Translations under genes and position numbers: made by a program | Notes under the pieces: generated by a model | What the model was told of the DNA's origin: nothing | Database searches by the model: none | The model's input: only the letters and a program-made list of their open reading frames with translations | Part shown: in pieces, positions 45,889 through 58,206 of the stretch | Numbering within the stretch: the first letter of the stretch is position 1 | Layout of the letters: every line of letters starts with the position of its first letter | Source of the DNA: Xylona heveae TC161 | Taxonomy: Eukaryota > Ascomycota > Xylonomycetes > Xylonales > Xylonaceae | Length of the DNA stretch: 64,000 nucleotides | Assembly: GCF_001619985.1 (NCBI RefSeq) | Contig: NW_017264198.1 | Coordinates: forward strand, 496,001-560,000 | Direction: 5' to 3'

Positions 45889-48088
45889 TCACAACCTGAC
45901 GTGTCCGTCGGTAGGACGACCGCCAAACCATCTCGCTAGACCGCCACCTTGATTACCCGATGAGCCGCCACCCTCTCCGTGACCTGTCGAGGAAGAGGAA
46001 GCCAGCCATTTGGGCTTCTTGAAAGATTCTCCAAGATTGGACACCCAGCGGGGCGTATCTGTTGTTTCAAAAGTATTTCGGACACGATGTGCGAAACCTT
46101 CGAAAAAGCCCTCGTCTTCTAGGGAGTCACGACGGTTGGGGTCGTCTGAATCTCGGTAGCGGTCTTGGACACGAAGACTGGTACCAGTATTTGGACGTCC
46201 AATGCCTGGCCTCCCTGCTTGAGCGCCACCGCCGTCTGCAGTGCCAGTAGTGCCGGCGGTACGACCAGAAGAGTAATTGCTTAGACCGGCCGATCTGGAC
46301 GCGATGCCTTGAGTGGAAGAGTAGCCTTGGAGCTCACGTTCGATGAGTTCGCGGCCTTCTCGCCAGCCGCCGGTCCCGTAACCGGAGAGATTGCCCTCTT
46401 CGCCTTGGTCGTCGACTTCGAGGATGCCGAATCCAAAGAGATTCTTAATCTTTCCGTAGAGATTGAAGAGGGTCGCGAGGACAGGAATGAGGATTAGAAT
46501 GGGGAAGAAGTAGTCGAAACCTTTGCCGAGAGGGGTGAGATTGATTAGGCGTCCGAGGAATTTGTGGTAAGTTGTTTCCTGGTAGATTTCAGGAGGTAGG
46601 AAAGTGACAAAGTTGTATGCCAGCGGCACTGTGAGCTTGGCGATCTGCATAGCGTACCAGCATGCGCTTTCGCCGTAGGTGTTGCGCCGGACGAGAGCGC
46701 GGTTGCCCCATACCTTTGCGTCGCTGATGGATGTGAGTGCCGCGGTGCACATGTATAGGAGCCACGCAGAGGCGATGCATTGACCAGCAAATCCGACAGT
46801 GCCTTGGCGACGATGGTGGACGACAGTAAGTGCAATTATGGAGAGTTTCGGGTTGGCAATCTTGACGAGTTCAGACCAGATGATGGATATAGAGGCCAGC
46901 GATAGGAATGTGCCAAGCATGAGCCGGATGTAGGGTATGATGTGGGCGTGGAGTTGAAAGCGTGTATAAGGTGTGAGGAGCGTCAGGCGGGATAGAAAGG
47001 ACGAGGATGGGCTAGATTTGCCGAACTCGAGACGGTGCGACGTATGTGCGTCAAGAATAGCTTGGGTGTCGGCGGCTTCTTCCACGAGGTGATCCCATTC
47101 ATCGATAAATCGAACGCGTGCATGGCGAGCTCGTTGTAGCTTCCGCGTCAGATCGGCTAGGTAGCGCTCCGTGATGACGGAGGGAATGGACGACCCGGCA
47201 GGATCAAGGATGCCGGTTGGAGCGGAGCCAACGCGAGATTCCGGGAGGGTGGACATTTCCGCTAGTTCATCGATCCAATCGTGAAATTGAACGGCGCTGC
47301 CGGTCTTGCGTCGGCGCAGTTGCTCGACTTGTAGTTCGAGGCTGCCTAGCTCTTCAATGGCATCGTTGAGCCTATCGTAGACTTTAGGAGCTTGGATTTG
47401 TAATCGTCGTAGTCTTCCGCTAATGCTCGCGTTTCGAAGAAGCCGTCTCGGAAGTGCAACAAGACCATGGCCCATGAGATAAATTGCGAGCGTAAGAGCC
47501 CAGCAATATGCCAGCGCCATGACTAAACCTTTGAGTGACATGAGATGAAATCCGGACTGCACGAAGAAATACACGAGACCGATCGATGCGCTTCCCAAAA
47601 CTATCAATTGGTATCGCCCATTCTCACGCAGAGAGTAGAGAAATCGGTCTCTCAAGGTCCTGTGGCCGGAGTCGGCGTAACTTCCGAGCAAGGGTAGGAT
47701 GAACCTGCCATGGGTGATCAGCGAGAGCTTGCGAAGACGGCATTTCAAGCTCAGTCTAAATTACATACCATGTTAAGGCAAATGTAAGCCAGTATGTGAT
47801 ACGCCATGATACTAGGACGACTCTTTCCGGTAACCAGATCGCCTTGACCTTAACTTCTTCATCCCGGGAACTTGATGCAAGATCAATAGGCACTAGAAGG
47901 ATAATGCTTGCCGGAAGCGCCAAGGCGAGGAATATCGGTACCAGAAGATAGTCCGGAGTCGATCGTAGCGGGAGATAATGTCGCAAGAGTAAAAGAACGC
48001 CAAGAGAGATCACTAGTAACGAAAGCACGGCGAAGACATCGGAGCCCACTGACGATGCGGCTGCTATTGTTATGGTATTTGAAGCCAT
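45889..48088 (-). CDS. LMBR1-domain multipass membrane protein (LMBRD2-like)
   Basis: Exons 48088-47769 and 47704-45889 (64-bp intron, GTATGT donor, GGCAG acceptor) give 711 residues. The join rebuilds a membrane segment: TYWLTFALTW plus FILPLLGSYADSGHRTLRDR, which is the hallmark LMBR1 block. About nine membrane helices are visible, including FAVLSLLVISLGVLLLL and LVPIFLALALPASIILLVPI near the start and FFPILILIPVLATLFNLYG near the end. A cytosolic coiled-coil loop (ELGSLELQVEQLRRRK) splits the two membrane halves. The C-terminal 200 residues are Gly/Ser-rich and disordered. Animal LMBRD2 has been linked to GPCR signalling; in fungi the role is unknown. Confidence 0.88.
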
Positions 48089-48294
48089 GATATTTGTCGC
48101 ATGAATTCAACAAGCCTGAAATCTCGTCAAGACCGAGAAAACATTACGCCTGGGAGATTATAAAAGCCTTGCCGTAATGGCTAAGATGCTCGCTGGATGA
48201 GAGAATAAAGTGCGTGTCAATTCAAAAGATGAATGCTTGCATATTCCAGTTATACTGCATAGGTTGGATGATGTCGCCCGAAACGGTACAGGCG

Positions 48295-48660
48295 TCACTG
48301 CTCGGCTACCGGAAAGGCTGACGCCGATCCGGTTTCCCGCTTAGTCATCATTCTATACCCGTTTCTCACCAAGTAGAGAAGGGACTCGGGGGAAGCTTCA
48401 AAAGATCGAGTCTTTGATAAGATGTCAAGACACTTGGATTCAAACTTGGGGAACCGGTGACCACAAATATGAGCTCCTCCTCTTGTACCCTGTTGGCCGA
48501 GCAAATGAAGGGTTCCGCGGTCACTTCAACATCTCCATATTGTCTATGTAACATCACAATCTTATCATATTTTATCGTTGCATTGAAAGGCACATGATGA
48601 TCATCAGCGAAGTTTGTGAAAATAGCATCTCGTAGGATTGCGGCCTTAAAAGTATTGAAA
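48295..48660 (-). pseudogene. Possible degraded or unrecognised coding fragment
   Basis: On the minus strand one frame reads PFNTFKAAILRDAIFTNFAD followed by VPFNATIKYDKIVMLHRQYG and EPFICSANRVQEEELIFVV; an overlapping frame then reads KFESKCLDILSKTRSFEASP to SASAFPVAEQ. Both look protein-like, yet there is no good ATG and no clean intron between them. It sits in the promoter interval of the ribosomal gene. Family unknown; it may be chance. Confidence 0.2.
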
Positions 48661-48983
48661 GGTTCCTGGACCCCTCATCCACCCAATATTACTTTCCCAC
48701 CATCTGGTTAAACATTGGCCAATCCGAGCGAACCCTTATCGGTGGCAGTGTACTCCGTGGCTGGAGAGATAGCGCGGGGGAAGGGGCGAGTACCTCGCCA
48801 AAGTCATTTAGGGCTTGAACCCGGAACACACTCCCACATTCGCTTACCGACTCATCGCTAAGGACTCATACGAACCGTAGTGACCGACCGACAACGACGA
48901 CGACAACGACATCGCGATATCTCGCTCTCCATTTCGAAGGTAGACGAGATCCGGTATAATCGTGCGGCAGATCATTGAGCAGG

Positions 48984-49973
48984 ATGTCGACCTTCGATCC
49001 CGTCGTGAGTACCTCCTGAGGTCTCAGTTTGGAGTTTCAACGAGCGCAACGGCTGATGGATTATTGCGATACTAGGTTGTGATTGATGGCAAGGGGCATC
49101 TGCTTGGTCGGCTGGCCAGCACGGTCGCCAAGCAGCTCCTCAACGGCCAGAAGGTGGTTGTTGTGAGATGCGAGGCCCTCAACATCTCCGGGGAGTTCTT
49201 CCGTGTCAAGCGTACGTAAACCGATACACTACGAAATCGCGATTCTCGTTCGCGTGAAGACTGTCAATAGTCATGGGGAGTCTTTTTTACTTCGGCGCGC
49301 TGACATGTATTCTTCGAACAGTTAACTACTTGTCCTTCCTCCGCAAGATGACCCGGTTCAACCCCACCCGTTCAGGTAAGGACAACAAGAAACCCGCGAA
49401 CTCCGAATGCCTTCCAATGGCGACTCCCTCGCCGGGAGTCTCAAACTTCGGGGCTCGAAATAAGAGAAACCGAGACTAAACGACCGCCATAGGTCCCTTC
49501 CACTTCCGCGCTCCCTCCCGTATCTTCTGGAGGACCGTTCGTGGTATGATCCCCCACAAGACCGCCCGTGGTGCCGCCGCCATGGAGCGCCTTAAGGTCT
49601 TCGAGGGTGTCCCTCCCCCCTACGACAAGAAGAAGCGGATGGTCGTTCCCCAGGCCCTCCGTGTCCTCCGCCTCAAGCCCGGCCGCAAGTACTGCACCGT
49701 TGGCCGTTTGAGCCACGAGGTCGGCTGGAAGTACCGGGACGTTGTTGAGAGGTTCGCACCCATATTTCCCGCACCCACAGAATATCTTGGATGGCTCCAT
49801 GTCCAGTGGACATTTGCTTACGTGTTTTGTACAGACTCGAGGAGAGAAGAAAGGTCAAGGGCGCTGCTTACTATGCGCGCAAGAAGGCTGCCCGGAGACA
49901 GCTCGCTGACGCCAAGAAGAACGCCAAGGTTGACGACAAGACCAAGACTCAGCTCGCTGAGCTTGGCTACTAA
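48984..49973 (+). CDS. rpl16: 60S ribosomal protein L16 (uL13)
   Basis: Five exons: 48984-49004, 49076-49211, 49322-49375, 49493-49751 and 49835-49973; 609 nt give 202 residues, the normal length. Landmarks: [20 protein letters not shown], the uL13 core [58 protein letters not shown] and the basic C-terminus with [20 protein letters not shown]. It is part of the large ribosomal subunit. The four introns in a short gene and the tiny 21-nt first exon are typical of ribosomal protein genes in filamentous fungi. Intron 4 uses an unusual GTTCGC donor. Codon use is clearly C-ending and biased (GCC, CTC, AAG), as in highly expressed genes. Confidence 0.97.
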
Positions 49974-51050
49974 ATGGGAGGAAACAAAGCGGCGAGGCTG
50001 AGATAGCTGGCGACAATGCTGAGGCATGGCGCTAGGGGGATGTCACTCTACTATTCCAAAAACAAACTGTCTATTCTCCGTTTCAGCTTTCTAGGTGTTA
50101 TGCCAATGTGAAGCGTGTTTGGAGATGATCGTGCTGGATTGGGTGGAGGTGCCTCGATCCCGCTTTCCGTCAAAACAAGCCGACATAGACATGTGTGTAT
50201 AGCTTTCTTCTGATCGCCGGCAAAATATGCTCTCGCGATGAATCTAAAAGGGTTTTTAAGATACCATGGAGTAGTGTTGTTTAAGACTCATTTTCAGAGT
50301 TTGCGTGCATTTGATGTCGCTATTTCCCATGAATTATCGTTGTTGTTTATGATGTCAACAAGGTAGGATAATACCGCGCTTGGAGAAGATGATTTCGATT
50401 CCCCCAGGGACCGATGTGGCAACCAGCGACATTGACTGAGTGATAACTCGACCTGAATGATGTTTGCACGTGGCAGAACTGCCTGTATGAAACAACAAAT
50501 CGGGTCAGCTCTCAACGCGCAGCTGTTTGGGAGCAGTGTAAGAACATCATTACAGTAAGTACTCTCTGAGTACTTACCTGCGCTGGACAAGTGGAGTTGG
50601 GAGAGATGTCGCAGGGTTCCCACTGGTCGTCTTGCCTCCTCGCGTAATCACAGTGGGCTCAACTCGGGCCAACATTTAGTGGATCATCGCGCGTCCGGAC
50701 CGCCACGGGTACCCCGCATATACTTCTTTGCCTCGGGTCTATTTTGCCAGGGTCTTTAGCCAGGGCAACGGAAGGGTAATCCCCCTCAATGTTTTGCTCA
50801 ATGGCTGGCTCCAATCCCTGCACCATCTGCCTGAATAATATGCGATCGCGGTGGAGTTATTAAAACGAACGTGGGATGTCCTTGTCTGGGCTTTTACCCT
50901 GCAACTTTTGATATTGTGCAACCGGTGCACCCTCCATCTTCGTCATGCATGGTCTGCTCCTCCCCCATTGCCTCTCTCACCAATGGTGATAAGAAAGTTG
51001 GGCATCCCTCTATAATTACTGCTTCGTGAATTTCCCTCACCGCTATCACG
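49974..51050. other. Intergenic, L16 to acyl-CoA ligase
   Basis: About 1.1 kb. Includes the 3' region of L16 and the promoter of the ligase. A short palindromic stretch (AGTACTCTCTGAGTACT) lies at 50559-50575. No gene seen. Confidence 0.6.
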
Positions 51051-53043
51051 ATGTCAGGCCCAAAATCAAGACTAGCTCGAATTGCTTCCCATTTCTTGCC
51101 AGCGTCCCCCGTACCAGAGCAAGTCACTACAGACACCGGAGCCCATCGGTTCAATCACCACAGTCTGTCGCCTACATTTTTTCTGCAGCGTGCGGCGGAA
51201 ATTGAACCAAATGTGAGAGAAGCTATTGTCTTTTGCGAGGCTAGATATCACTGACTCGTACATTTTTACATTATCTACCTAGGCTGAAGCCATTTATCAT
51301 ATAACAGCCAATGGACAGCTTCTGAGACGCTCTTATCAAGAAGCTGCAGATAGAGCTCGTGGCTTGGCATACTACATTAAACAGCATGGTTGGAAGCGTG
51401 TCGGAATCCTCTGTCCCAACACTCCTGCGCATTATGAATCTATTTTCGGGATCGCAGCTGCTGGAGCCATTCAAGTCGGTCAGTTGTCCCTGCGGCCGTC
51501 ACAAAGTTTGCTCAGAGCTAATGTTTTCGAAGCGGTCAATTATCGGTTAAAGGCAACCGATATAACATATATATTGGCCCATGCGGACGTAGAGGTAATC
51601 ATTGTGGATGCAGAGTTTCTGCCTTTGATTGAAAAATACCGTGGCGAACACCCTGCAGTTCCTATCATTGTTGATACCGACACCGATGCATCCGAGGGAC
51701 AATTGTGTGGTCCATTTGACGATGCCATTCGAGAAGGATTACTGCATGATCGGCAAAATGGCAGCCAGGGTTGGAGTGGGCTCAATGCCCAGGTGGCTGA
51801 CGAAGAGGATGTGATTGCACTCTCCTACACAAGTGGGACGACTGCGCGACCAAAAGGGGTTGAGTTGACGCATCGTGGTTGCTACTTAGGCGCTCTTGCC
51901 TGTGTCATAGAGTCAGGTCTGAATGCACATTCACCTCGTAGCCGATTCTTGTGGACGCTTCCCATGTTCCACGCCGCTGGTAAGAATCATTCCTTGGTAC
52001 TTAATACCTTGCAATGCTGACGGCTCAAAAGGATGGACCTTTCCATGGGCAGTCGCCTCTGTACGTGCAACCAATTACTGTCTGCGGAAGATTGATTATC
52101 CTGAAATATGGAGGTTGCTCAAAGAGGAGCATATCACCCATTTCAATGCTGCTCCTACAGTAAACATTCTTCTTTGCGCTGCCAAAGAGGCAGAACACTT
52201 GCCTTCGCCTGTTAGGGTCACTGTGGCCGCCAGCCCGCCGACACCACATCTATTTCAGCGAATGATGGAATTGAATCTGCATCCTGTCCACATGTATGGA
52301 ATGACTGAAACTTATGGTCCTACGTGCAAAAGTTACCATCTTGAAGAATGGCAAAACTTGCCGCGATTGGAAAAGTTTTCGAAAATGGCACGCCAAGGCC
52401 AAGGATATATTACCAGCTTGCCTGTACGGGTAGTGAAGAGAGATACACCAGAGGGCGTCATTCTTGATGTCCAAAGAAACGGCAAAGAGATTGGCGAGGT
52501 TGTCTTCACGGGCAACATATGCGCAAAGGGATATTATAAAGATCCAGAAGCAACACGCAAGCTCTTCGCCGGCGGAGTGCTGCACTCAGGTGATCTTGCT
52601 GTCTGGCACCCTGACGGTGCTATACAGATCTTGGACCGTGCTAAGGACATAATCATCAGCGGTGAGTGCTTCTTGTCCTTCCTGTTGCAAAGTTGACACA
52701 TGTGAGCTGACGCGTGATGATGGTGATTTTAGGAGGAGAGAACATCTCTTCTGTCGCATTGGAGAGTATGCTTGCAACACATCCAGATATCCTCGAGGCT
52801 GGTGTTGTAGCGGTAGCTGACTCCCATTGGGGAGAACGACCTAAAGCTTTTATCACGGTGCAGACTGGAAAACAAGTGAAGGGCGACGACGTCATCAGTT
52901 GGGCCAAGCATCAAAGCGCAATTAGCAAGTTTATGGTTCCGCGGGAGGTTGAGGTGGTCAAGGAGCTGCCCAAGACGAGCACAGGAAAGGTAAAGAAACA
53001 CGTGCTACGTGAATGGGCCAAGGGGGGTGATCGAAGCATATGA
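51051..53043 (+). CDS. AMP-dependent acyl-CoA ligase, SidI-like, with PTS2-like N-terminus
   Basis: Five exons: 51051-51212, 51283-51478, 51533-51979, 52032-52661 and 52733-53043; 1746 nt give 581 residues. The enzyme family activates a carboxylic acid as acyl-AMP and transfers it to CoA. Seen: the phosphate-binding motif YTSGTTARPKG at 218-228, MYGMTETYGP, the HSGDLAVWHPDGAIQILDRA hinge region with GGENISS, and the C-terminal catalytic lysine in PKTSTGKVKKH. There is no PTS1 (it ends DRSI), but residues 7-15, RLARIASHF, fit the peroxisomal PTS2 pattern R-L-x5-H-F. Fungal SidI (mevalonyl-CoA ligase of siderophore synthesis) is a PTS2 enzyme of this family, so this may be SidI or a relative; no other siderophore gene is nearby and the substrate is open. 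Confidence 0.9.
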
Positions 53044-54229
53044 CGGCTTTTTTTTTCGCTATCTGATAATTGTTGTTAATCCAAAGAGGTATTTGTGCAT
53101 GCATTGCTAAGGCTACCGGAGGGAGATGAAGCTGAAGAGCAATGGATGATCGGCCGCTCGCAAGGTGATTGATACATTTCGGGTCCGAAAGATACTCCAG
53201 CGACGGGCAGAAGAAGAGAAAAATGACCGATGCGCATGGACAGCTGTGGGGATCGACGTAACTTTTTGTATGGTAGGGCAAACGACATGAACAGTTTGCG
53301 CAGTTATATATACACAATGTGCAATGACGATAATGATATGGATCTGAAAGTGACACGAAAAGGATACAGTACAGATCCTTTCAACAAAAGAAGAGAATAA
53401 TCTAAGAGAATATTTTTTATCTTCGAGATCTCTTAGTATTTATTTGGTTGTGAGAATTGCTGCTCAAGATTTTGTTCACTCCCCCTGGGTCAATAATTAA
53501 GGTCCGTCCCGTTCCCACTTGGGCTTTTCCCTTTTGTCTGCAAGCGTCGCTCTTCGGACTTCATCATCAGCCGCATTCCCGATTCATCCATCCAACGCCC
53601 AAAGGCGGCTTTCCAATCATTCACTCTCACATTCGAATTTCACCTTTGCCAAATTGTTGAAACTTATATATGGTCCACTCCGGTGCTTTGGCCGCTTTGG
53701 GTTGAAATCAAATCGGCTGCTCTGAACATCGCCAATTATCTCTCCTCTGCACCACGTCGACTCTCTCTCCTTTGCAGCCTGGACCTCCAAAACGTACCCA
53801 ACCCGCTAACATCCCCGCAAAAGATACTTTCTTCTCTCATTATTCACACGCACCCCCCCGTTTGTTGGTGGCTCTGTGCACACTGCATTTATTACTGAGG
53901 CCTGCAGAACACTATCTACACCAACACGACGCATATCATATCCTTGTCTGCTTAGGTCACATCAAGCATTCCGACTCTTGCCTCGATATTGGTGCTCTCC
54001 GCAAAGGTTCACAAATCCAAATCGTTGTCGCGACCAGCAGTAGAGACTCCGTTGCGAAAGCCAAACAACAGCGACGCTGCAAAGGGGGCCCCGACGCCCA
54101 CACGCCGCTTGGGCGTTTCAGAATCACGTCTATTGAAAGCTTGCTTACATTCGTCTCTTGCGTCCGTGTCCCGTCTATCTCACCCGGATCATACCATCTA
54201 TCGGCTTCATTCCCTTGATCTCTCCTGCG
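53044..54229. other. Promoter and leader of grrA
   Basis: About 1.2 kb, CT-rich on the plus strand from 53450 to 54200, as is usual for fungal promoters and leaders. No gene recognised. Confidence 0.6.
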
Positions 54230-56284
54230 ATGGAAGAACCAAACATGGCTCGATCTCGATCGGCGTTCCGCACCGCGAGCAATGCGACCTCTGAATCATC
54301 TTCGTCGAGTTCACCGGAGCGCGCAGTCTACGATGATACCGACTTCTCCATGGCACAGGGCAACGACTCCGACTCGTCTATCGGTGCTTCGACATTTCGT
54401 GAGATGACGGTAGATACACGAGAGCAAGAGATTTGTGGGCCGCCGATCAGCAGACTTCCTCCCGAAATATTCATCGCCATATTTGCGAAGCTAGTGTCCC
54501 AGAACGATCTCAGAAACTGCATGCTTGTGTCAAAATCTTGGGCAAGGAACAGTGTGGAGCTCCTGTGGCATCGGCCTCTTTGCAATGATTGGGGTCGTCT
54601 GGAAAATGTGATTCGCACCGTACAAATGCCAAACGCATCTTTTGCGTACCACGAGCTTGTCAAGCGGCTGAACCTCTCGGAGCGAAGCTTGACGGACAAG
54701 ATTAGCGACGGCACCGTGCGGCCGCTTCATGTTTGCAGGCGGGTGGAACGACTGACGTTGACCAACTGCATCCGCCTGACTGACCTCGGTGTTACCTCTC
54801 TGGTCGACGGCAATCGGTCGCTCTTGGCGTTGGACGTCTCGGGCGTGGATTCGATTACTGATATTTCATTGCTTACCGTGGCGTACAACAGTACACGGTT
54901 GCAAGGCCTCAACATTACAGGGTGCCGCAAGGTCACAGACGATTCCTTAATCACAGTCTCGCAAAGTTGCCGACATATTAAGAGGGTGAGTTTGAAGTCC
55001 ATCTGTTGTTTAGGCCCGAAGAAACAAGACATCTCTAACATTCTCTATAGTTAAAACTAAACAAATGCGCGCAACTGACGGACAAGTCCATTATTGCATT
55101 TGCCGATAACTGCCCGCAACTTCTCGAGATTGATCTGCAGGAATGCAAGCTCATCTCGGGCGAGTCTGTCTCTGCTCTAATTAGCAGAAGTCATCAGCTT
55201 CGTGAGCTGCGGCTGGCCCAATGCTCACGTATAACGGATGATGCGTTTCTCCGCCTGCCTTATGATCGGACGTACGACAGCCTCCGGATACTAGACCTGA
55301 CGAGCTGCGATCAGCTACGAGACGAGGCGGTGCAGAAAATTGTCACCGCTGCGCCTCGACTTCGCAACCTGACCCTCGCCAAGTGCCGACAGATTACAGA
55401 CCGAGCCCTTTTGTCAATAGCAAAACTTGGCAAGAATCTGCATTTGATCCACCTTGGCCACTGCCAGAACATTACCGATGGCGCCGTAGTCCACTTAGTG
55501 AAGATGTGCAACCGTATCCGTTACATTGATTTGGCATGCTGCCATCGTCTCACCGACGTGTCGGTCCAGCAGCTAGCAACGCTGCCAAAGCTCCGACGGA
55601 TAGGCTTAGTGAAATGTCAAAATGTCACTGACCGGAGTATCCTTGCACTTGCCAAAGCAAAGCCTGGGCCGCATGGATCCGTCCTTGGCGCTAGCTGCCT
55701 TGAAAGAGTCCATCTCAGCTACTGTATCCATTTGACTCTTCAGGTGTGTTCCCTTGTTGTCTATTCATTTTCTTTTCTTTACAAGTTTCTCTAACCACAT
55801 CTCCACATCAGGGCATCCACGCACTTCTAAATCATTGTCCCCGATTAACCCACCTTAGCTTGACTGGCGTTCAAGCTTTCATCGCACGTGATGATCTCAC
55901 CGTCTTTTGCCGTGCTGCTCCATCAGGTACGTCTCTCCTATAGAGCATCCTTTTCGTTCTCGCGCTTCTTTTCTTCTCGCCAGCTAACACCGTCCAGAAT
56001 TCACCGACCATCAACGAGACGTCTTCTGCGTCTTCTCCGGCGAAGGCGTCAAGGATCTCCGCAACTACCTCAACCAAGCCGCTCTCCAATACGAAGCCGA
56101 GGGAACGCGCTTCAATGACGACGCAGACGAGTCAGAATCCGAAATCGTCATGGCCACGACCCCGCATGTCGCTGCCTCGCAACACGTCACGAACTTGCTC
56201 AATGCCACTGGACTGGGCGAGCCAGAAGACGCCGACGAAGATCTCGGCGAGGGCAGCGAAAACGGCCACGAAGAACAGGGATAG
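54230..56284 (+). CDS. grrA: SCF F-box/LRR protein GrrA (Grr1 orthologue)
   Basis: Four exons: 54230-54985, 55051-55743, 55812-55926 and 55998-56284; 1851 nt give 616 residues. An F-box at about 72-116 (ISRLPPEIFIAIFAKLVSQN, ending SVELLWHRP) binds Skp1. It is followed by a long set of cysteine-containing leucine-rich repeats of the form L-x-L-x-x-C-x-x-I/L-T-D, for example LTLTNCIRLTDLGVTSLV, LTLAKCRQITDRALLSIAKL and IDLACCHRLTDVSVQQLATL. The C-terminal part has EFTDHQRDVFCVFSGEGVKD and an acidic tail. The protein selects phosphorylated substrates for an SCF ubiquitin ligase. Yeast Grr1 acts on G1 cyclins and nutrient sensing; A. nidulans GrrA is needed for ascospore formation. The ATG at 54230 begins MEEPNMARSRSAFRTASNAT. 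Confidence 0.95.
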
Positions 56285-56299
56285 TGGATTGATTATCCT

Positions 56300-56300
<1 letters not shown>

Positions 56301-56330
<30 letters not shown>
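56301..56330. repeat. (CGT)10 trinucleotide repeat
   Basis: Ten perfect CGT units starting 17 bp after the grrA stop codon, so almost certainly inside its 3' UTR. Confidence 0.9.
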
Positions 56331-57240
56331 TGTTGTCGTTGCGCTTATCTCATCTTGTTCCCTTTCTCGCGAGAAGACGACTTTATGAATGTGCAACTTG
56401 CATTGGGCCATATGCATATATGCATAGGTTCTAGGGTTTAGGGCTTATCACTAAGGGGCGTCGGCTTGGGTTTAAATACGATTGATGGTTCAAAGGGAAA
56501 TTGGTAGCATATCCTAGGTATATCGTATCTGCTCCTTTCACTCCTCTTAAGGATCTTTCACCCCTCTTAAGGTCCTAAGGATTAAAGGGGGTACAAAAAG
56601 GGGAAGGGGAAATTTGCATTAAATTGTTTTATGTGTTCATGGCATTGCATGGGATGGAGTAGTCGGCGTTGCGGGTTTTGTGAGGGAGGTCGTCACAGAT
56701 TATGGTCCTCACCCTTTATTTATTGGTTGACGTTTATCGTTTTACAATATTTCCGGTGTTGATTTTCCCGGCTTACCATTCTGCTTATTTCTCTCTATTT
56801 CTCTTTGACTTTTTTTCCCCTTCTTCTCAGTCTGTTTTCTTCTAGCTAGTTCTCTCTTTTTCTCTGCTCTTTATTTACTTATTTATTTCTCTTTTCTTCA
56901 CGTTTCCCAATACTGTCCTTCTCTTCTTGAGAGCTATCTTCCATCTCGTGTCCTTGTCCTTTTTTTGCCACGGTCTCAATGTTGTTATCTTCCTCTTTCC
57001 ATTTTCAGGCTTGTTCTTCTTTTCTTCTGATTTACGTTTGAATTGGCTATTGGCTATGCAATACCGGCTACTGGCTACTGGCTCGGGCATATATTTTACG
57101 TTGACCATACTTGGTAAACACTTTTACTTTGAACATCTTCTCGGGAAATTCTGTGCTGTAACTTTTCAATATTTGGGGGTCATATGTTTTGAATGAACGT
57201 AAAGAATGAAAGATACAGACGTGATGCAATACAATCCCAT

Positions 57241-57293
57241 ATCAATTTCTTTTTCATTTCAATTCAATTTCAATTTCAACTCAATTCAATTTC
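57241..57293. repeat. TTCAAT-type short tandem tract
   Basis: Imperfect 5-6 bp units of the form ATTTCAATTCA repeated across the tract, in the interval downstream of grrA. Confidence 0.75.
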
Positions 57294-58206
57294 CCAGTGT
57301 CTTGGTTACTATCTACACTTGTCTCTGTCTCCATATCTGTCTTCAGCGCTGGTACATTGTTTGCTTGACGTATATGAACCGAGACATGGAACAAACGACA
57401 ATCGAGACAGATAAAGAAACGGGAGAAGCCGTTGAAAAGGATGAGGAAAAAGAAATGAGAATAAAGTGACTGTATTGTATGTGACCGCGTCGCCGCCTGT
57501 GTGTGTGTGCCATTTCGAGTCAGCGATCAAAGATCAGAGATCAAAGATCAAAAATCCATGATCGACTCCCATTCGTCCGCCGTAAAGTGAAGACTCCGAC
57601 CCATTCACTCCATCCAGACATCAATCCAGAAGTCCATCGAAATGAGAGATTGAATGAGAGAACTAACGGACTAATTGACTAAAGACTAATGGACAATGAA
57701 TGTACTGTGAGTTTGTGGTAAAAGGTCGAAAGGACCGGCCGTCGTAGCGTTGGGCGGGTTTCGAGTATTGAGGATTCAGGATTAAGGATTAGGATTAAGT
57801 GAGATAGAGTGGAGTGGGGAGGGGAGGCGCGAGTAATAGCAAAGTAAGGAAGCAAAGGGGGAAAGATTGACGAAAGTGGAGTCAACGATAAAGTAAATAA
57901 AGCATTGACAAACGAAATTGAAACAGGAACGACTGAAAAACAAGTAAAGACGACGATAAATAGTGAGTGGAGATTTGTAAATCAAGCAGAAGCAGACAAG
58001 TCAAAGACAAGTAAGAAAGAATCAACGCAAGACTACCGATAAAGGAAACAACCGCCACCACGTCCCGCCATTTTTAGTATGATTTTATAAATTTCAAGTT
58101 TTTTCAGTCTTTTTTCATTTTTGAATTCATCCTGACACCGCTGAGCATCACCGCAAGCAACAAGAAAGTTGGAATCAATAGACTGCCACAACTTCTTGAC
58201 TTGCAC

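Larger units (their letters stand above)
56285..58206. other. Repeat-rich convergent interval
   Basis: Nearly 2 kb without a supportable gene. It holds the CGT repeat, an imperfect 20-bp direct repeat (56536-56573), a T/CT-rich stretch (56800-57040), a TTCAAT-type tract (57241-57293), AGATCAA-type repeats (57524-57556) and GGATTA-type repeats (57770-57797). Confidence 0.65.

Noticed and set aside
56425-56445. Telomere-like CTAGGGTTTAGGG
   Set aside because: Fewer than two units, no array; chance or a simple TTAGGG-type site.
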